Shown here piece after piece: positions 43,007-53,334 of a stretch of 64,000 nt of DNA. Each line of letters opens with the position of its first letter. Positions within the stretch are counted from its first letter, which is position 1. Under the pieces are notes generated by a model. That model did not search any database and had not been told where the DNA came from. It was given only the letters and a program-made list of their open reading frames with translations. Source of the stretch: Doryteuthis pealeii (lineage: Eukaryota > Mollusca > Cephalopoda > Myopsida > Loliginidae); the NCBI GenBank assembly GCA_023376005.1, contig CM042152.1, forward strand, positions 88,389,965 through 88,453,964, read 5' to 3'. A program made the translations under genes and the position numbers.

Positions 43007-43045
43007 TAACTCTGAAGATCCTTATGGTGAAACACAAGTAGGTTA
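43007..43045 (+). ncRNA. Hammerhead ribozyme candidate H8
   Basis: Stem I TAACT (43007-43011) pairs with GGTTA (43041-43045, one G-U). The core CTGAAGA is at 43012-43018. Stem II has only CC/GG around TTAT. GAAA lies at 43029-43032. Stem III AC..GT closes the loop ACAA, with TA at 43039-43040. Confidence 0.55.
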
Positions 43046-43130
43046 CTTATGTACACACTATTTTATATATATATATATATCTGATAACAGCAAGAAATGT
43101 CTTCGCATAAACACCAGAAGAATTATTAGC

Positions 43131-43169
43131 AACCTGATGATGGCAAAATAGCCTGAAACCTGGGTAGTT
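43131..43169 (+). ncRNA. Hammerhead ribozyme candidate H9 (solo)
   Basis: Stem I AAC/GTT. The core CTGATGA is at 43134-43140. Stem II GGC/GCC closes AAAATA (flanked by T-T). GAAA is at 43155-43158, stem III AC..GT closes CTGG, and TA is at 43165-43166. It lies about 50 bp after a (TA)n run and is not in an obvious palindrome. The layout matches the degenerate motif after the Penelope fragment at 9425. Confidence 0.55.
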
Positions 43170-43279
43170 ACCTATGGAAAACAATTATATTTAAAAAATT
43201 CAACAAATAAATAAATAAAGCTCCTACAAATTTGTGGTTGAGCACTGTGATTTCTTTGTTTCATCTCAAAATTTTTATA

Positions 43280-43440
43280 TATGTCAGGGTATCATAGACA
43301 CAGAGTCAATAGTGCTTGGTGACTGTCAAACTTAGTCTGATGATCACAGGTGAGAAACTGGCAATCACCAAGCACCATTGACTGTGTCTATGTTACCATA
43401 ACTATATATGCTCTATTATTAATATTGAGCAATCTTTATT
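43280..43440 (+). repeat. Foldback repeat (family D) with hammerhead-like motif
   Basis: Arms CAATAGTGCTTGGTGACTGT and its complement enclose CTGATGA (43337-43343), TCAC/GTGA stem II, GAAA (43354-43357) and a TC at 43365-43366. Stem III has lost one pair. Related copies are at 11640, 13277, 20943 and 51800. Confidence 0.55.
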
Positions 43441-43897
43441 TGTAAAGATAGCAAACTACTTTATTAATGAAATATCTATGTGTGCACGTGTGTGTGTGTG
43501 TGTGTGTTAAGATTATGAGAGCAAAATTATGAATCTCAAAATCCAATGTGCATCAACAACTTCTAGCATCAAATCTTGCATAACTTTTTTTTTTTTACTG
43601 AACCTAATCATTAAATAAAGGCACTGACTGAACACCTGCAGAAAAAAAAAGGTTTTCTCTTGTCATAATCTCTCTCTCTCTCTCTCTAAGATGGATAAAG
43701 TAGAAATGTTACTCAAAATATTATCTTCTTCTTAGAAGCTGAAATGTAATTAGCGAACAGCTTAATCAGAAAGCCTCATAGCAAGCATTTTGCAATCATA
43801 ATTACCTTTTCTCTCCCCCCCCTTCTTACACACATTAACATTTCTTTGTATGCTTAAGTTATTTGTAGATTTTCTACCACCACAATCATTACCATGG

Positions 43898-44012
43898 GCA
43901 CCTCATCATGATATAATGCATAGCAAGCATCTAACTAATCAATTACAATAGAGTAGTGAGTTTGATCCTCACCTGGTGCTTAATACTTGTAGTCTTGTGC
44001 CATTTTTTAATC
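43898..44012 (+). mobile_element. tRNA-derived SINE, family C
   Basis: GGCACCTCATCATGATATAA head, B-box-like GAGTTTGATCCTCACCTGG, then TGCTTAATACTTG. The GGCACC and GGTGC ends can pair. A further fragment with GAGTTAGATTCTCA follows at 44086. Confidence 0.65.
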
Positions 44013-44218
44013 CTGCTTAGAGTTTTAAGATGGAGTACCTCTGAAATTATAAAGATTAAGTTAAACTCGCAGATTATTGTTAGTGAGTTAGATTCTCATG
44101 AGAACCCATACTTTTGGCTTTTCTTCATTCCTTTAGACATTTTGACTTATCCAATAATATTCAAGTGCCTGTTTATTTTTATTTATCAAATCTGACATCA
44201 ACATACAACATACAAATC

Positions 44219-44224
<6 letters not shown>

Positions 44225-44250
<26 letters not shown>

Positions 44251-44400
44251 TTTACTTGAAGGCACTTACAATGCATGTATCGCATAAAATTCGATACTTT
44301 TTCTTATAGAAAATGAACTTGACAAGTGTAATCTCAAAGGATGGCTCGGTGTGTAGAATACCGTACAGACTGTTTCGACTTTATTAATATATATATTAAT
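44225..44400 (-). repeat. Family F fragment with hammerhead 3' half
   Basis: The minus strand ends AAAGTC-GAAA-CAGTCTGTAC, the stem III and cleavage part of an H4-like motif. The core is lost where (TA)n begins. The TACAATGCATGTATCGCATA block matches 16875. Confidence 0.5.
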
Positions 44401-44416
44401 ATATATATATATATAT

Positions 44417-45047
44417 TATTATTATTATAATGGAGATTGTATGTTTTTCTGTCTGTAACCGAAACTATATTACTACTCAAGTCACAATTCCCTTAGTTAT
44501 TTACAACACATTCTCCATGATTTTATTTTAATTTTAACCTCAATCATTAATAAAATTGTTTTACATTATTAATGCTGTTAACCATATCTACATACTAATA
44601 ACATGCAATTGTATTTATATATACAACAAAATAGCGGTTTACAGTGTGAACGGGAAGGCTAATTTGCATATTAATATTAAAAAATCGAATTTGATAAATA
44701 TGTGCTCAGTATTATTGATTTCTAACTGTTTGGTTTTATTTTAATGAATATAAACAAAAATCGCTTTAATGAATCTTAAAAGAAATCCATTAACAAGAAA
44801 AAATAACTGTCATTTTATTCTTTACTTCCTCTTTTAACTAAATACTTAAATTAGAAAAAATAACAATGAAAGACGAGAGTGATGGAAGAGTAAGTTTTAG
44901 TTGTTCTATTTTTTGATTATACTCCCTCTGTTTCAAATCTTTTTATCTACATTCTTATTTAGTATCATTAGCCTTTCTAATTTAATACAATATTTTATTA
45001 CATTAAAACTTAAATACTTGCACCCAGAGGGTGCATATATTTGCTAG
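44417..45047 (+). mobile_element. Non-autonomous Helitron, copy 4
   Basis: The 5' region ATTATTATAATGGAGATTG follows (TA)n and (ATT)n, so the exact first base is unclear. The 3' end is CTAG (45044-45047) before T, with a hairpin (one mismatch, GCACCC-AGA-GGGTGC). The body is colinear with copy 2. It holds the 62-codon frame at 44556-44744. Confidence 0.85.
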
Positions 45048-45439
45048 TATATATATAAATATCAAAATCTTTCACTGCCTGAAGATTGCTCTGTTTAAAC
45101 AAGCAAATTTAAAAGAGCAGGGAACCAATATGGTTGCAGATTAGTCCTTATGCTATCAAATATATACATAAGTAAGAAAAAAAAGAGTGTGTGTGTGTGA
45201 TGTTAGCGAGTCCACATATACTTCTTTAAAAGATATATATAATAGATGGCAGGAAGCTCTGTTGGTTAGAAGCATGGAAATATAAGAAATACAAAATAAT
45301 AAAAGATTCAAAATAATGAATATTATCTCACTTTTAATATTGAACCTTAAATATTTTGGACAGGCCTCTGTCCTTTTTCAAAATATTTTGTTGAATAACT
45401 TTTTTTTCTTGTATACATACACACACACATATATATATA

Positions 45440-45855
45440 TATATATATTATATGCTTGTTTTTATTTTGCATTTACTTTTGAGAAAGAGTTAATTTTTTT
45501 ACTGTTTAAAATAATCAGTGTTTTTTTATTTATTTTACAGCTTTATTACCTGTTTCCACCCTTTTGAAAGTTTCTAATAAGAACTCATTTTGTTGTCTCA
45601 AGTGAGAAGCATCTGTTCTTTCTGAAATCTTTCTCCACACATAACACAAATGTTCCATTCAAACAGCTTTTTTTTCCCCCTAGAACATCTGCACTGTGGA
45701 TCAAATTATCTTATGAATGTTTTCCTCCCAGTTATAACCTTGGACTTTTTAAGTCCAGGGTTAATCAGTGTCTTACCCTGTCTTAGTTTCGGATTCATGC
45801 TTTGTTGTCCTTTTGTAATATACTTTTGTTATAACTTTGCATTTGTCAATTTCCC
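45440..45855 (+). repeat. Segmental duplicate, copy 1
   Basis: About 410 bp, from ATTATATGCTTGTTTTTATT to TTTGCATTTGTCA, is repeated almost base for base at 46540-46946. Phe/Leu-rich open frames in both copies reflect T-richness. Confidence 0.9.
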
Positions 45856-46055
45856 TGTTTTCCCAAATGCTTTAGAGACCTTACTTTTGGGATTACCCTC
45901 GTCCATATACCTGGGAAATCTCCATTTCTACATTGCTATTTCCTAGCCAATCAAACTTGTTAAATAACAGATTCCAATTTAAAAAAAAAAACTTTGATGT
46001 TGTTTTTAACATTCTAAGGATTAATATACCTAGTATTTATGATTTTAACATCACT

Positions 46056-46400
46056 TTATGTGGAGGAGATATTACTACCTAGGTATGTGAATTGTTCTGA
46101 GTTTAGGCGTTTGTCATAGAGTGTGGAGACATAGCCATACTTAAAACAAATGAACTTAGTTTTATCAAAATTAATGTATAGACTGATGTTCTGTGCAAAT
46201 ACACACATAGGGAAGGTATGGTCTGCTATAAAAAGATTATCAATCATATGGAAATCTGATCTTACAAGTTAATGAGATAATTCTTCGAAGTCGTAGTTGT
46301 ATTAGTGCTACTGTATGGCTGCACCACCTGGGCCCTAATAATGCACCTAAAGAATAAGCTATGTGCGAGGTACACAAAACGTGTAAGTTGTAAAAAAGTA
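46056..46400. pseudogene. LINE fragment with internal inversion
   Basis: The minus strand 46205-46056 reads ISLYINFDKTKFICF and ends EQFTYLGSNISST. The plus strand from about 46206 reads IGKVWSAIKRLSIIWKSDLT, then a damaged Thr-Thr-Trp-Ala segment. In the intact family (see 27905) the first piece directly precedes the second, so the 5' piece is inverted at one breakpoint. This matches twin-primed LINE insertion. Stops and frame breaks show it is inactive. Confidence 0.8.
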
Positions 46401-46448
46401 AGTTGAATAATTTGAATTATAAATCGTATGGAAATCCAATCTTACAAT

Positions 46449-46500
46449 CTGCCTCTGGTGGCCAATTGGCCTTTGCTTAGTATCATTAGCCTTATATATA

Positions 46501-46542
<42 letters not shown>

Positions 46543-46987
46543 TATATGCTTGTTTTTATTTTGCATTTACTTTTGAGAAAGAGTTAATTTTTTTACTGTT
46601 TAAAATAATCAGTGTTTTTTTTTGTTTTTTTTACAGCTTTATTACCTGTTTCCACCCTTTTGAAAGTTTCTAATAAGAACTCATTTTGTTGTCTCAAGTG
46701 AGAAGCATCTGTTCTTTCTGAAATCTTTCTCCACACACAACACAAATGTTCCATTCAAACAGCTTTTTTTTCCCCCTAGAACATCTGCACTGTGGATCAA
46801 ATTCTCTTATGAATGTTTTCCTCCCAGTTATAACCTTGGACTTTTTAAGTCCAGGGTTAATCAGTGTCTTACCCTGTCTTAGTTCGGATTCATGCTTTGT
46901 TGTCCTTTTGTAATATACTTTTGTTATATCTTTGCATTTGTCATTTTATAAACCTCTGCCTCTGGTGGCCAATTGGCCTTTGCTTAG
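46449..46987 (+). repeat. Segmental duplicate, copy 2, flanked by 32-bp direct repeats
   Basis: CTGCCTCTGGTGGCCAATTG-GCCTTTGCTTAG occurs at 46450-46481 and again at 46956-46987. Between them are (TA)n and the second copy of the 410-bp unit. The direct repeats behave like a long target duplication or recombination boundary. Confidence 0.85.
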
Positions 46988-47201
46988 GGTGACTGGGTAG
47001 AATAAAAAGATAAACAAAGGAATTTCAAACATATAAATACTGCATTCCACAACAGAAGTGCCAATTCATAATCCTATAATATCTTTATGGTTACCATGCT
47101 AGTGTGTATGTGTGTATACATAGCATAGCAATAGCATAATCTTTACAGATCATTGCTGTCCCTCACAATCCCATAACTCTACCATCAGAACCCTTCCTTG
47201 C

Positions 47202-47302
47202 AAATAGTAGGGCAGACTGGGCTCTTTAACCTTGGTTAGGCATCCGGTCTAGGAGAAGGAAAACTCTGAATTCAAACCTGTTGAACTCCGCTTAAGAAAT
47301 TA
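47202..47302 (+). mobile_element. SINE family A, 3' half
   Basis: AAATAGTAGGGCAGACTGGG to AACTCCGCTTAAGAAATT, adjoining the minisatellite below. Confidence 0.75.
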
Positions 47303-47686
47303 AGAATACAAATAATTTGTACATAATTCTATGGTTTCAAGTATTCCTATCTAATACAAATAATTTGTACATAATTCTATGGTTTCAAGTATTCCTATCT
47401 AATACAAATAATTTGTATATAATTCTATGGTTTCAAGTATTCCTATCTAATACAAATAATTTGTACATAATTATATGGTTTCAAGTATTCCTATCTAATA
47501 CAAATAATTTGTACATAATTATATGGTTTCAAGTATTCCTATCTAATACAAATAATTTGTACATAATCATATGGTTTCAAGTATTCCTATCTAATGCAAA
47601 TACTTTGTACATAATCATATGGTTTCAAGTATTCCTATCTGATACAAATAATTTGTATATAATTCTATGGTTTCAAGTATTCCTAA
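47303..47686 (+). repeat. 48-bp minisatellite, eight units
   Basis: The unit is AATACAAATAATTTGTACAT, AATTCTATGGTTTCAAGTAT and TCCTATCT. The 48-bp period keeps a 127-codon frame open with a 16-residue repeat. There is no start context, signal or neighbour to suggest a gene. Confidence 0.95.
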
Positions 47687-47699
47687 AATCATGTGGATG

Positions 47700-48000
47700 A
47701 GAACAAAGTGAAACTCATTAAACCCAAGTGGTATATATGAATAAATACATTTGATTAAATGACATTCCAAGTGGAGAAGAATGATAGATACATTTCATTG
47801 AGCATACTCTTAATAATATTTTCTCATACATCTTTCAATAGTCACATAAATGGTGGTTATAATATTTGTAAGGATGCTGAGTTGATGCCTACTAGACAAT
47901 TTCCTAACCTATACTTAACCATCCACTTAAAAGATGTGTGTGTGTGTTTTTTCACTTTGCTTTGTTAAATGTCAGTGCATTGCAATTATTATTGGCATCT
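47700..48000. other. Unassigned sequence
   Basis: AT-rich, with nothing recognised. Confidence 0.4.
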
Positions 48001-48004
48001 TCTT

Positions 48005-48600
48005 TATATTGCGCCCTGTCGATGGGGCATTAGAATGCACCGACTGCACCTCTGCAGAGGGGTAAGACTCCCCCAATGGGGCCACCTGTTGGCCTTGGGT
48101 GGCAACCCGTGATGCTTAAGGATGGAGCCCAGGTGGATGAGCAGTTCATGACTTGCAATACTCCACTTTGGCCCTATCTTAGGCTAGACGGGCGGTCGGA
48201 GAGGCCCCCTCTGATCAATTGGCTGGTCACGTCAAGCCCTAGCACCTATATGATTTTCCCAACCCTATTGCCCTTATGGCAAGCCCCAACCCCTTTTTAT
48301 CATATGGGTGCTAGAAGGCGGTGGCTGAGGGTCTACATGTCCTGGGAATGACATTAAACTCTATCTGATGGTGAGGTTCCAGTTTTGGAGGTTTGGGGAA
48401 TGTGGAGCACCCCTTCATCACCATTGCTCCCTGGTCCACTCTGACCCGGAGTGGTAGTACCTGTTAGGGTCCCATCTATGGGTTAAATAGAAAAATGTAT
48501 TTATAAAAAATTGTATTATCCATTAAGAATTTATTTATTTCAAAACTTTATCGGCATTAAATGACCCACTGAGGTTGATACGCCGTAAAACAAAACAAAC
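48005..48600 (-). mobile_element. Family P element, longest copy
   Basis: In minus orientation it reads from the TTTTACGGCGTATCAACC head, through 'ATAGATGGGACCCTAACAGG', 'CACATTCCCCAAACCTCC' and 'TATGATAAAAAGGGGTTG', to GCAGAGGTGCAGTCGGTGC. It is GC-richer than its surroundings. The distal half is shared with 63390-63720. Open frames on either strand are not conserved between copies, so I treat it as non-coding. Its class is unknown to me. Confidence 0.75.
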
Positions 48601-50010
48601 TTCTTTATATTCCCTTCTTTGCAATGGCAAAAATAAAATTTTGGCAGTAAGTGAGGGAATCTTTTTACTTCTTAGATCAATTGCGGTATCACCATTAATT
48701 GACCCATTTGATTCAAATAAGAAACAAATATAAAAAGAAAATCAAGAATAACTTCCAGCCAGTATTGGACAAATATTTGCAACCAAATGCACATAAAACC
48801 TCAGAATAACATTTGATGATGCATGTGATTTGATGTAGATGAGAAAATTGTCCAATGCATGTGTAAATATCAGCTCACCATCTTGACAGGTGTCTTAATC
48901 ACCATTCAAAAGGATCTACAAAAAGGATCACACAGAAATCTTAAGAATTTCCTCAATAGATCCAATGCATCTATATCCCAGTACTTTTGCTTGCTTTGAA
49001 CTTCCTAGTGTCTGAAATCGTTTAGCTATATTCCGAGTGTCTCACTGTTTTTTTTTTTTCTCCTCCTCATTGTTCTTTTTCCCTTCTCTGGCTTTCCTTA
49101 TCTTTAGCTCTGCTTTACAAATTGTCCCACTTGGTAGAGCCACCTGTCTGTTTGAGCTACCAACATACCAAGTGTCATTATATAAAAATGCCTTTATGGG
49201 TTTCAGCTGGTATTCTAGCAGACAGACACACACACACTCTCTCTCTCTGTGTATGTATATATATATATATATATATACATATACACACACACACATATAC
49301 ACACTAACAAAATGCATCTACACTAGTTGGGTCAAAGATGGTTTTAGATGTGAATCATACCACTTAGAAATAAGGTAAATAAAAAAAAATCAGTTATGAA
49401 TGCATGTGGAAGTAGAAATTTAAAAAAATTATTGGCCTTTGGAGTTGAAAATAATATCAATAATGTTTTTTGTGTAGTAGAATGAGGAAATATGACAATT
49501 GCATTAAAAAAAAAAAAGAAGAATTACTCTGAATCATATTAATCCTCTGTCTAGGTGTGATTTCTTGGTCTTAGAAGCCTACAAACCCTTTGTGATGTTC
49601 TTAACACACTCAACACAGTCACTACTGTACTCCAGTCAGAACACCCAAAACAAAACTGTTCTTTCAGTAACCCACTTTTTATTGACTAGGAAAGTGAGCT
49701 GAAAGTGAAAGTCAGCTGAAATTTGCATATGTCACTAGTTCATCTTGTGGGATTTACTTTGAACAGGAGACCAGTTTCTCGTAAGTAGTGACTCCAGGAG
49801 CGGCCATGTTCTCCTCTTCTGGATATCTTTCATGCAGAATACAAGCACACACGCTTCGCCCTGTGAGGTAAGCCATTTCTCCTCGTGCTACACAAATCTA
49901 CCCATTACATGTAGCCAGAGTTTTTCAGATTAACAACTGGATTGTCTTCATTTACAAGAATCTTTGATACTCAGATCAAATTACATAATAAATATTGAAA
50001 CAAAAAAAAA
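48600..50010. other. Unassigned sequence with one compound microsatellite
   Basis: (CA)n(CT)n(TA)n(CA)n lies at 49224-49302. Overlapping open frames near 49040-49380 come from it. No gene supported elsewhere. Confidence 0.5.
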
Positions 50011-50014
50011 GTAA

Positions 50015-50265
50015 GTAAAAGTAAAGTAGGCAGAGTGGCATATTGTCAGTATCAGCCAAACAGTGAGGGAGTCTATACCCTTTTCAATAGCACTAGACCA
50101 GGAGATTTTTTTTTTGCATCTGAGGTGGAGCGCCACACCTACCATCAGCTCTCCACTTTACCGCACAGATCCAAGCTGTGCTACTCATGCACTGAGTTGG
50201 AGAAGGCTGGTATTGAACCTGGGCCCTTGGGGTTCTAAGGCGGATGCTCTACCGACTAAGCTACA
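50015..50265 (-). mobile_element. tRNA-derived SINE, family B, complete
   Basis: The tail (AAGTAAGTAAAAGTAAAGTA) is at the left. The head is at the right, with A box TAGCTTAGTCGGTAGAGC on the minus strand. Confidence 0.85.
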
Positions 50266-50464
50266 CTTACTGATGACAATATTTGGGGAAATAAGTTAAA
50301 ATGAAATCTTATGCACAAAATTATTCAAAAATGATAAATGTAAAATTACAAGAAACATATGAATATATTCATATGTACGTTTGAGTTTTGTTTAACGGCA
50401 TATCAACCTCTGTGGGTCATTTAATGCCAAAAAGGTTATTTTGGATTTCAGTCTTTAAAGTAGT

Positions 50465-50690
50465 GGTTCTATGGAGATAATTGGTTATATTCTGTTATAT
50501 CTTGTTGAAAAGGTTGCTTTTTTTTTTTTATAAAATTTAGAATGTTTTCAGGGTTTGTATTCTTAAAGATGTCTCTCAGGTTTCTTGTTTGATAGTAATT
50601 GGCATGGATATGTTTAAGTCTGTTACAATTTAGAAGGATATGCTTGGTTGTAAGTTGTACTTTGCATGTTGCGCACATGTAAATATACTG
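50465..50690 (-). pseudogene. LINE C-terminal fragment with CCHC-like motif
   Basis: The minus strand reads MCATCKVQLTTKHILLNCNR, then LRDIFKNTNPENILNFIKK. The Cys-X2-Cys...His-X4-Cys pattern followed by a Leu-Arg-Asp-Ile-Phe helix is typical of the C-terminus of jockey/I-type LINE proteins. No catalytic domain remains. Confidence 0.65.
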
Positions 50691-51398
50691 CTACTCACAA
50701 AATCAAATGGTATTTCAAAGTGTATATGCAAGATCTCAGTGCTGCATATATCGTATTTTTTTTTTTTTTTTAGATGTTAGTTTGTTTATTTGTAATATAT
50801 AAATTTGCAATTTTAAAAATCTACATCCTGTTTGATAGAATCTAACAGGTGCTACTTTGCACATACTTTGTTATCCCATTATTTATTTAGGAAAGGAATT
50901 CAACAGCTTGTATTATTTACAATATTTACAATGCAAATTGACATAATATTCACAAACTAAATATTCATTTTTCAATACATGCTGCTGATTTGAAGGTCAG
51001 AGAATATAAGGAAACCTTTTGAGTTATGATAAAAAGCGAAAAAAGTTTTAAAAATCGAAGTAGTCAAGAGTTATGAATCATTTCTTTTTAGTCATCAAGT
51101 GTAGATCAAGTTTCTTATTTATAAAGTAGTAAAATGATAGTTATAATGCCTTTATATATATATAGACATATATAACAACAAAGACATATATAACAAATAT
51201 ATAACATATATAACAACAAAGACAAAAGATCCGTTGAACAGGAGCAACATAAATTTGAAAAAGGGTATCTAACGAACCCAAAAATTTATGACAACAAATA
51301 ATAAAAATATAAGTGAATCCAATACTCCATAACATCGAGTTCATTCATTTATTTTTAGATGCTTCGTAATAACACCCAACTTTAAAAAAACATAAAAA

Positions 51399-51400
<2 letters not shown>
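50690..51400. other. Unassigned AT-rich sequence
   Basis: ATATATAACA near-repeats at 51155-51220. Nothing else. Confidence 0.4.
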
Positions 51401-51429
<29 letters not shown>

Positions 51430-51431
<2 letters not shown>

Positions 51432-51600
51432 CAGTCATCCACTGACATGTGTTTCAAAGTTTACTTCTCATCAGTGTGGCTTGACTTTTAACAGCTACCT
51501 CTAGCCGAGATCGAAACCCAACAGAATTTTCATCTGCCAAGTTCCTTACCCTTGAGGCCATCAGCGGCTGTCAGTCTGGGGTGAACAATTAATTGATACA
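51430..51600 (-). repeat. Family F terminal repeat with hammerhead
   Basis: Shares the GAGATCGAAACCCAACAGAA and CCTTGAGGCCATCAG blocks with 17030-17090 and carries H10. (TC)n(TA)n precedes it on the plus strand. Confidence 0.6.
51439..51479 (-). ncRNA. Hammerhead ribozyme candidate H10
   Basis: Minus strand: stem I CCAC pairs with GTGG beyond one A-A mismatch next to the core. The core CTGATGA is at 51474-51468. Stem II GAAGT/ACTTT follows immediately (one G-U pair), and GAAA is at 51455-51452. Stem III AC..GT closes ACAT, and TC is at 51445-51444. The stem II spacing is canonical, with no extra base. Confidence 0.62.
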
Positions 51601-51799
51601 TACTTTAGGGGGTATGTTTTTACAATCACCAAAGAACTCAAATCTGTAAACAGCGGACAGGCGAGTAACAGCTTACGCCAAATGGTGAAATTTCAATTAA
51701 TGTGGCCTGCCACAGTTCCCTACCATGGGAATGGGAAGCGTATATATCAGTCATTTGATATATATATATATATATATAGCTTGCTATATCTATAAAGAA

Positions 51800-51950
51800 A
51801 GAATGCTCAATATCAGTGATAGACCATAGGTAGATCTAAGTTTGAAATAGCATAGACAGTAAGTGAGGAGCATAGTCTGATGATCACATGGGTGAAAAAG
51901 TGACAGTTATCAACACCCATTCAGTTTCTATACTATTCAAACTTACTTAC
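51800..51950 (+). repeat. Family D repeat copy
   Basis: CTGATGATCAC at 51877 and the following GGTGAAAAAGTGACAGTT match the family D motif, with GAAA altered. Confidence 0.45.
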
Positions 51951-51952
51951 TT

Positions 51953-51983
<31 letters not shown>

Positions 51984-52078
51984 ATGTGAAGAAAGGAAGT
52001 AAATCCGACGGTATGTAGCATATTAAGAAAAATGAAAAAAACACAGGTTCAAATGCGTTAAGTGATGAGTTTATTGCC

Positions 52079-52114
<36 letters not shown>

Positions 52115-52503
52115 CACATGTGTGTGTGTGAGATCATCCTGCTGCCTGATGACTGAAGTGTTATATATAGAACTTTATGAAGCAGCACTTGATTACATTT
52201 GCAAACTTTTTGATTTAACTTTAAGGTTTTATTCCAGCTATATTTTTATAGCAGAGTATTGAGAATTTTTTTTTAGAGATAAATTGTTGGTTTTATTTTA
52301 ATGAATATATATATATTTATTAGATAAAACCATTCTGTAATGTGTATATATATATATATATATTTACACATTACAGAATTTAGCAGATCAAAGAGGTTGA
52401 TATTTAAGGGTAAGATCCTATGAACCTTCACAACTTTAGTCAGTCTAATATTTCAATTCTTTGTTCTTCTGAAAATGCCAATGTTGATTTTGATTGCTAT
52501 GTT

Positions 52504-53332
52504 TTCCTACCAACTTCACACAACACGTGGGTATTAACTAATTCTAATAAACAGAGAATGGTAAAGAATAAATAAAACAGCTGTCATTTGAAGACAGAGT
52601 AAAATTTCTGATTAAGTGGCCAATGGTCAGTTAAATTCAAAAACCAGGCTAACCAAAATAAATAAAAAAATACATTTATATCTTGATTTTGATTGAGTCC
52701 ATCTGTTTCGTGAAAACACACACACTGTTGACTTTTTTCTGTTATAAGGTGTGTGCCTGATGCCCGCTCCTACTTGTAGACTCACCAAGAACCATGTGAT
52801 CAAGCTTTTAGCCAATCACTGGCAGTACTCTGCTGTTCATACAATACTTAAACGGAGCACATTGACCATAACTACTTTAACTTTCATGGACGATGGACAA
52901 AGGATTCCATAACTCAGGACTTATACGCAGAATAGGACTTATTCACTTACCAAAGGATTCCATAACTCAGGACTTACTTACTTTAAGCCCTTTTCAACTG
53001 GCCAAGGATGGCATTTAAACACTTAACACACACATATATATATATATATATGGATAAGAAACAAGGATTTATGTGGATAAAAGATGATGGATGTTTTTTA
53101 TGCGTTTTATCCACATAAAACCTTGTTTCTTCTCAAATAACTTTATAGTCCTACCAACTTCACACAACATGTGGGTTATTAACTAATTCTAATAAACAGA
53201 GAATGGTAAAGAATAACATGAAACAGCTGTCATTTGAAGATGAGAGTAAAATCTCTGATTAAGTGGCCAATGTCAGTTAAATTCACAAAACCAAGCAAAC
53301 CAAAATAAATAAAAAAATACATTTATATCAAA
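52504..53332. repeat. Direct 175-bp repeats flanking an inverted family I copy and a hairpin
   Basis: CTACCAACTTCACACAACA begins both 52504-52682 and 53152-53332, which share AACAGAGAATGGTAAAGAAT and ATTAAGTGGCCAATG. Between them lie the family I repeat (52735-53025, minus) and a hairpin with 27-bp arms (53053-53128, arm AAGAAACAAGG.TTTATGTGG). Confidence 0.8.
52735..53025 (-). mobile_element. Family I promoter-like repeat, copy 2
   Basis: Inverted match to 17341-17665. It includes the doubled GATTCCATAACTCAGGACTT blocks and, on the minus strand, GTCTACAAGTAG in place of the TATA-like box. Confidence 0.6.
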
Positions 53333-53334
53333 TA

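Larger units (their letters stand above)
42862..43062. mobile_element. Foldback element with mirrored hammerheads (family iv)
   Basis: Arms at 42870-42965 and 42970-43062 are imperfect complements meeting at CAATATATTGATTAATT repeats. H7 and H8 lie at matching positions. Confidence 0.75.

Noticed and set aside
47317..47700. 127-codon repetitive protein
   Set aside because: This is the 48-bp minisatellite in frame, with no start context or flanking gene structure.
48076..48351. 91-codon frame with Trp/Pro-rich sequence
   Set aside because: It lies in family P. The homologous stretch at 63390-63720 does not keep the frame beyond a short shared block.
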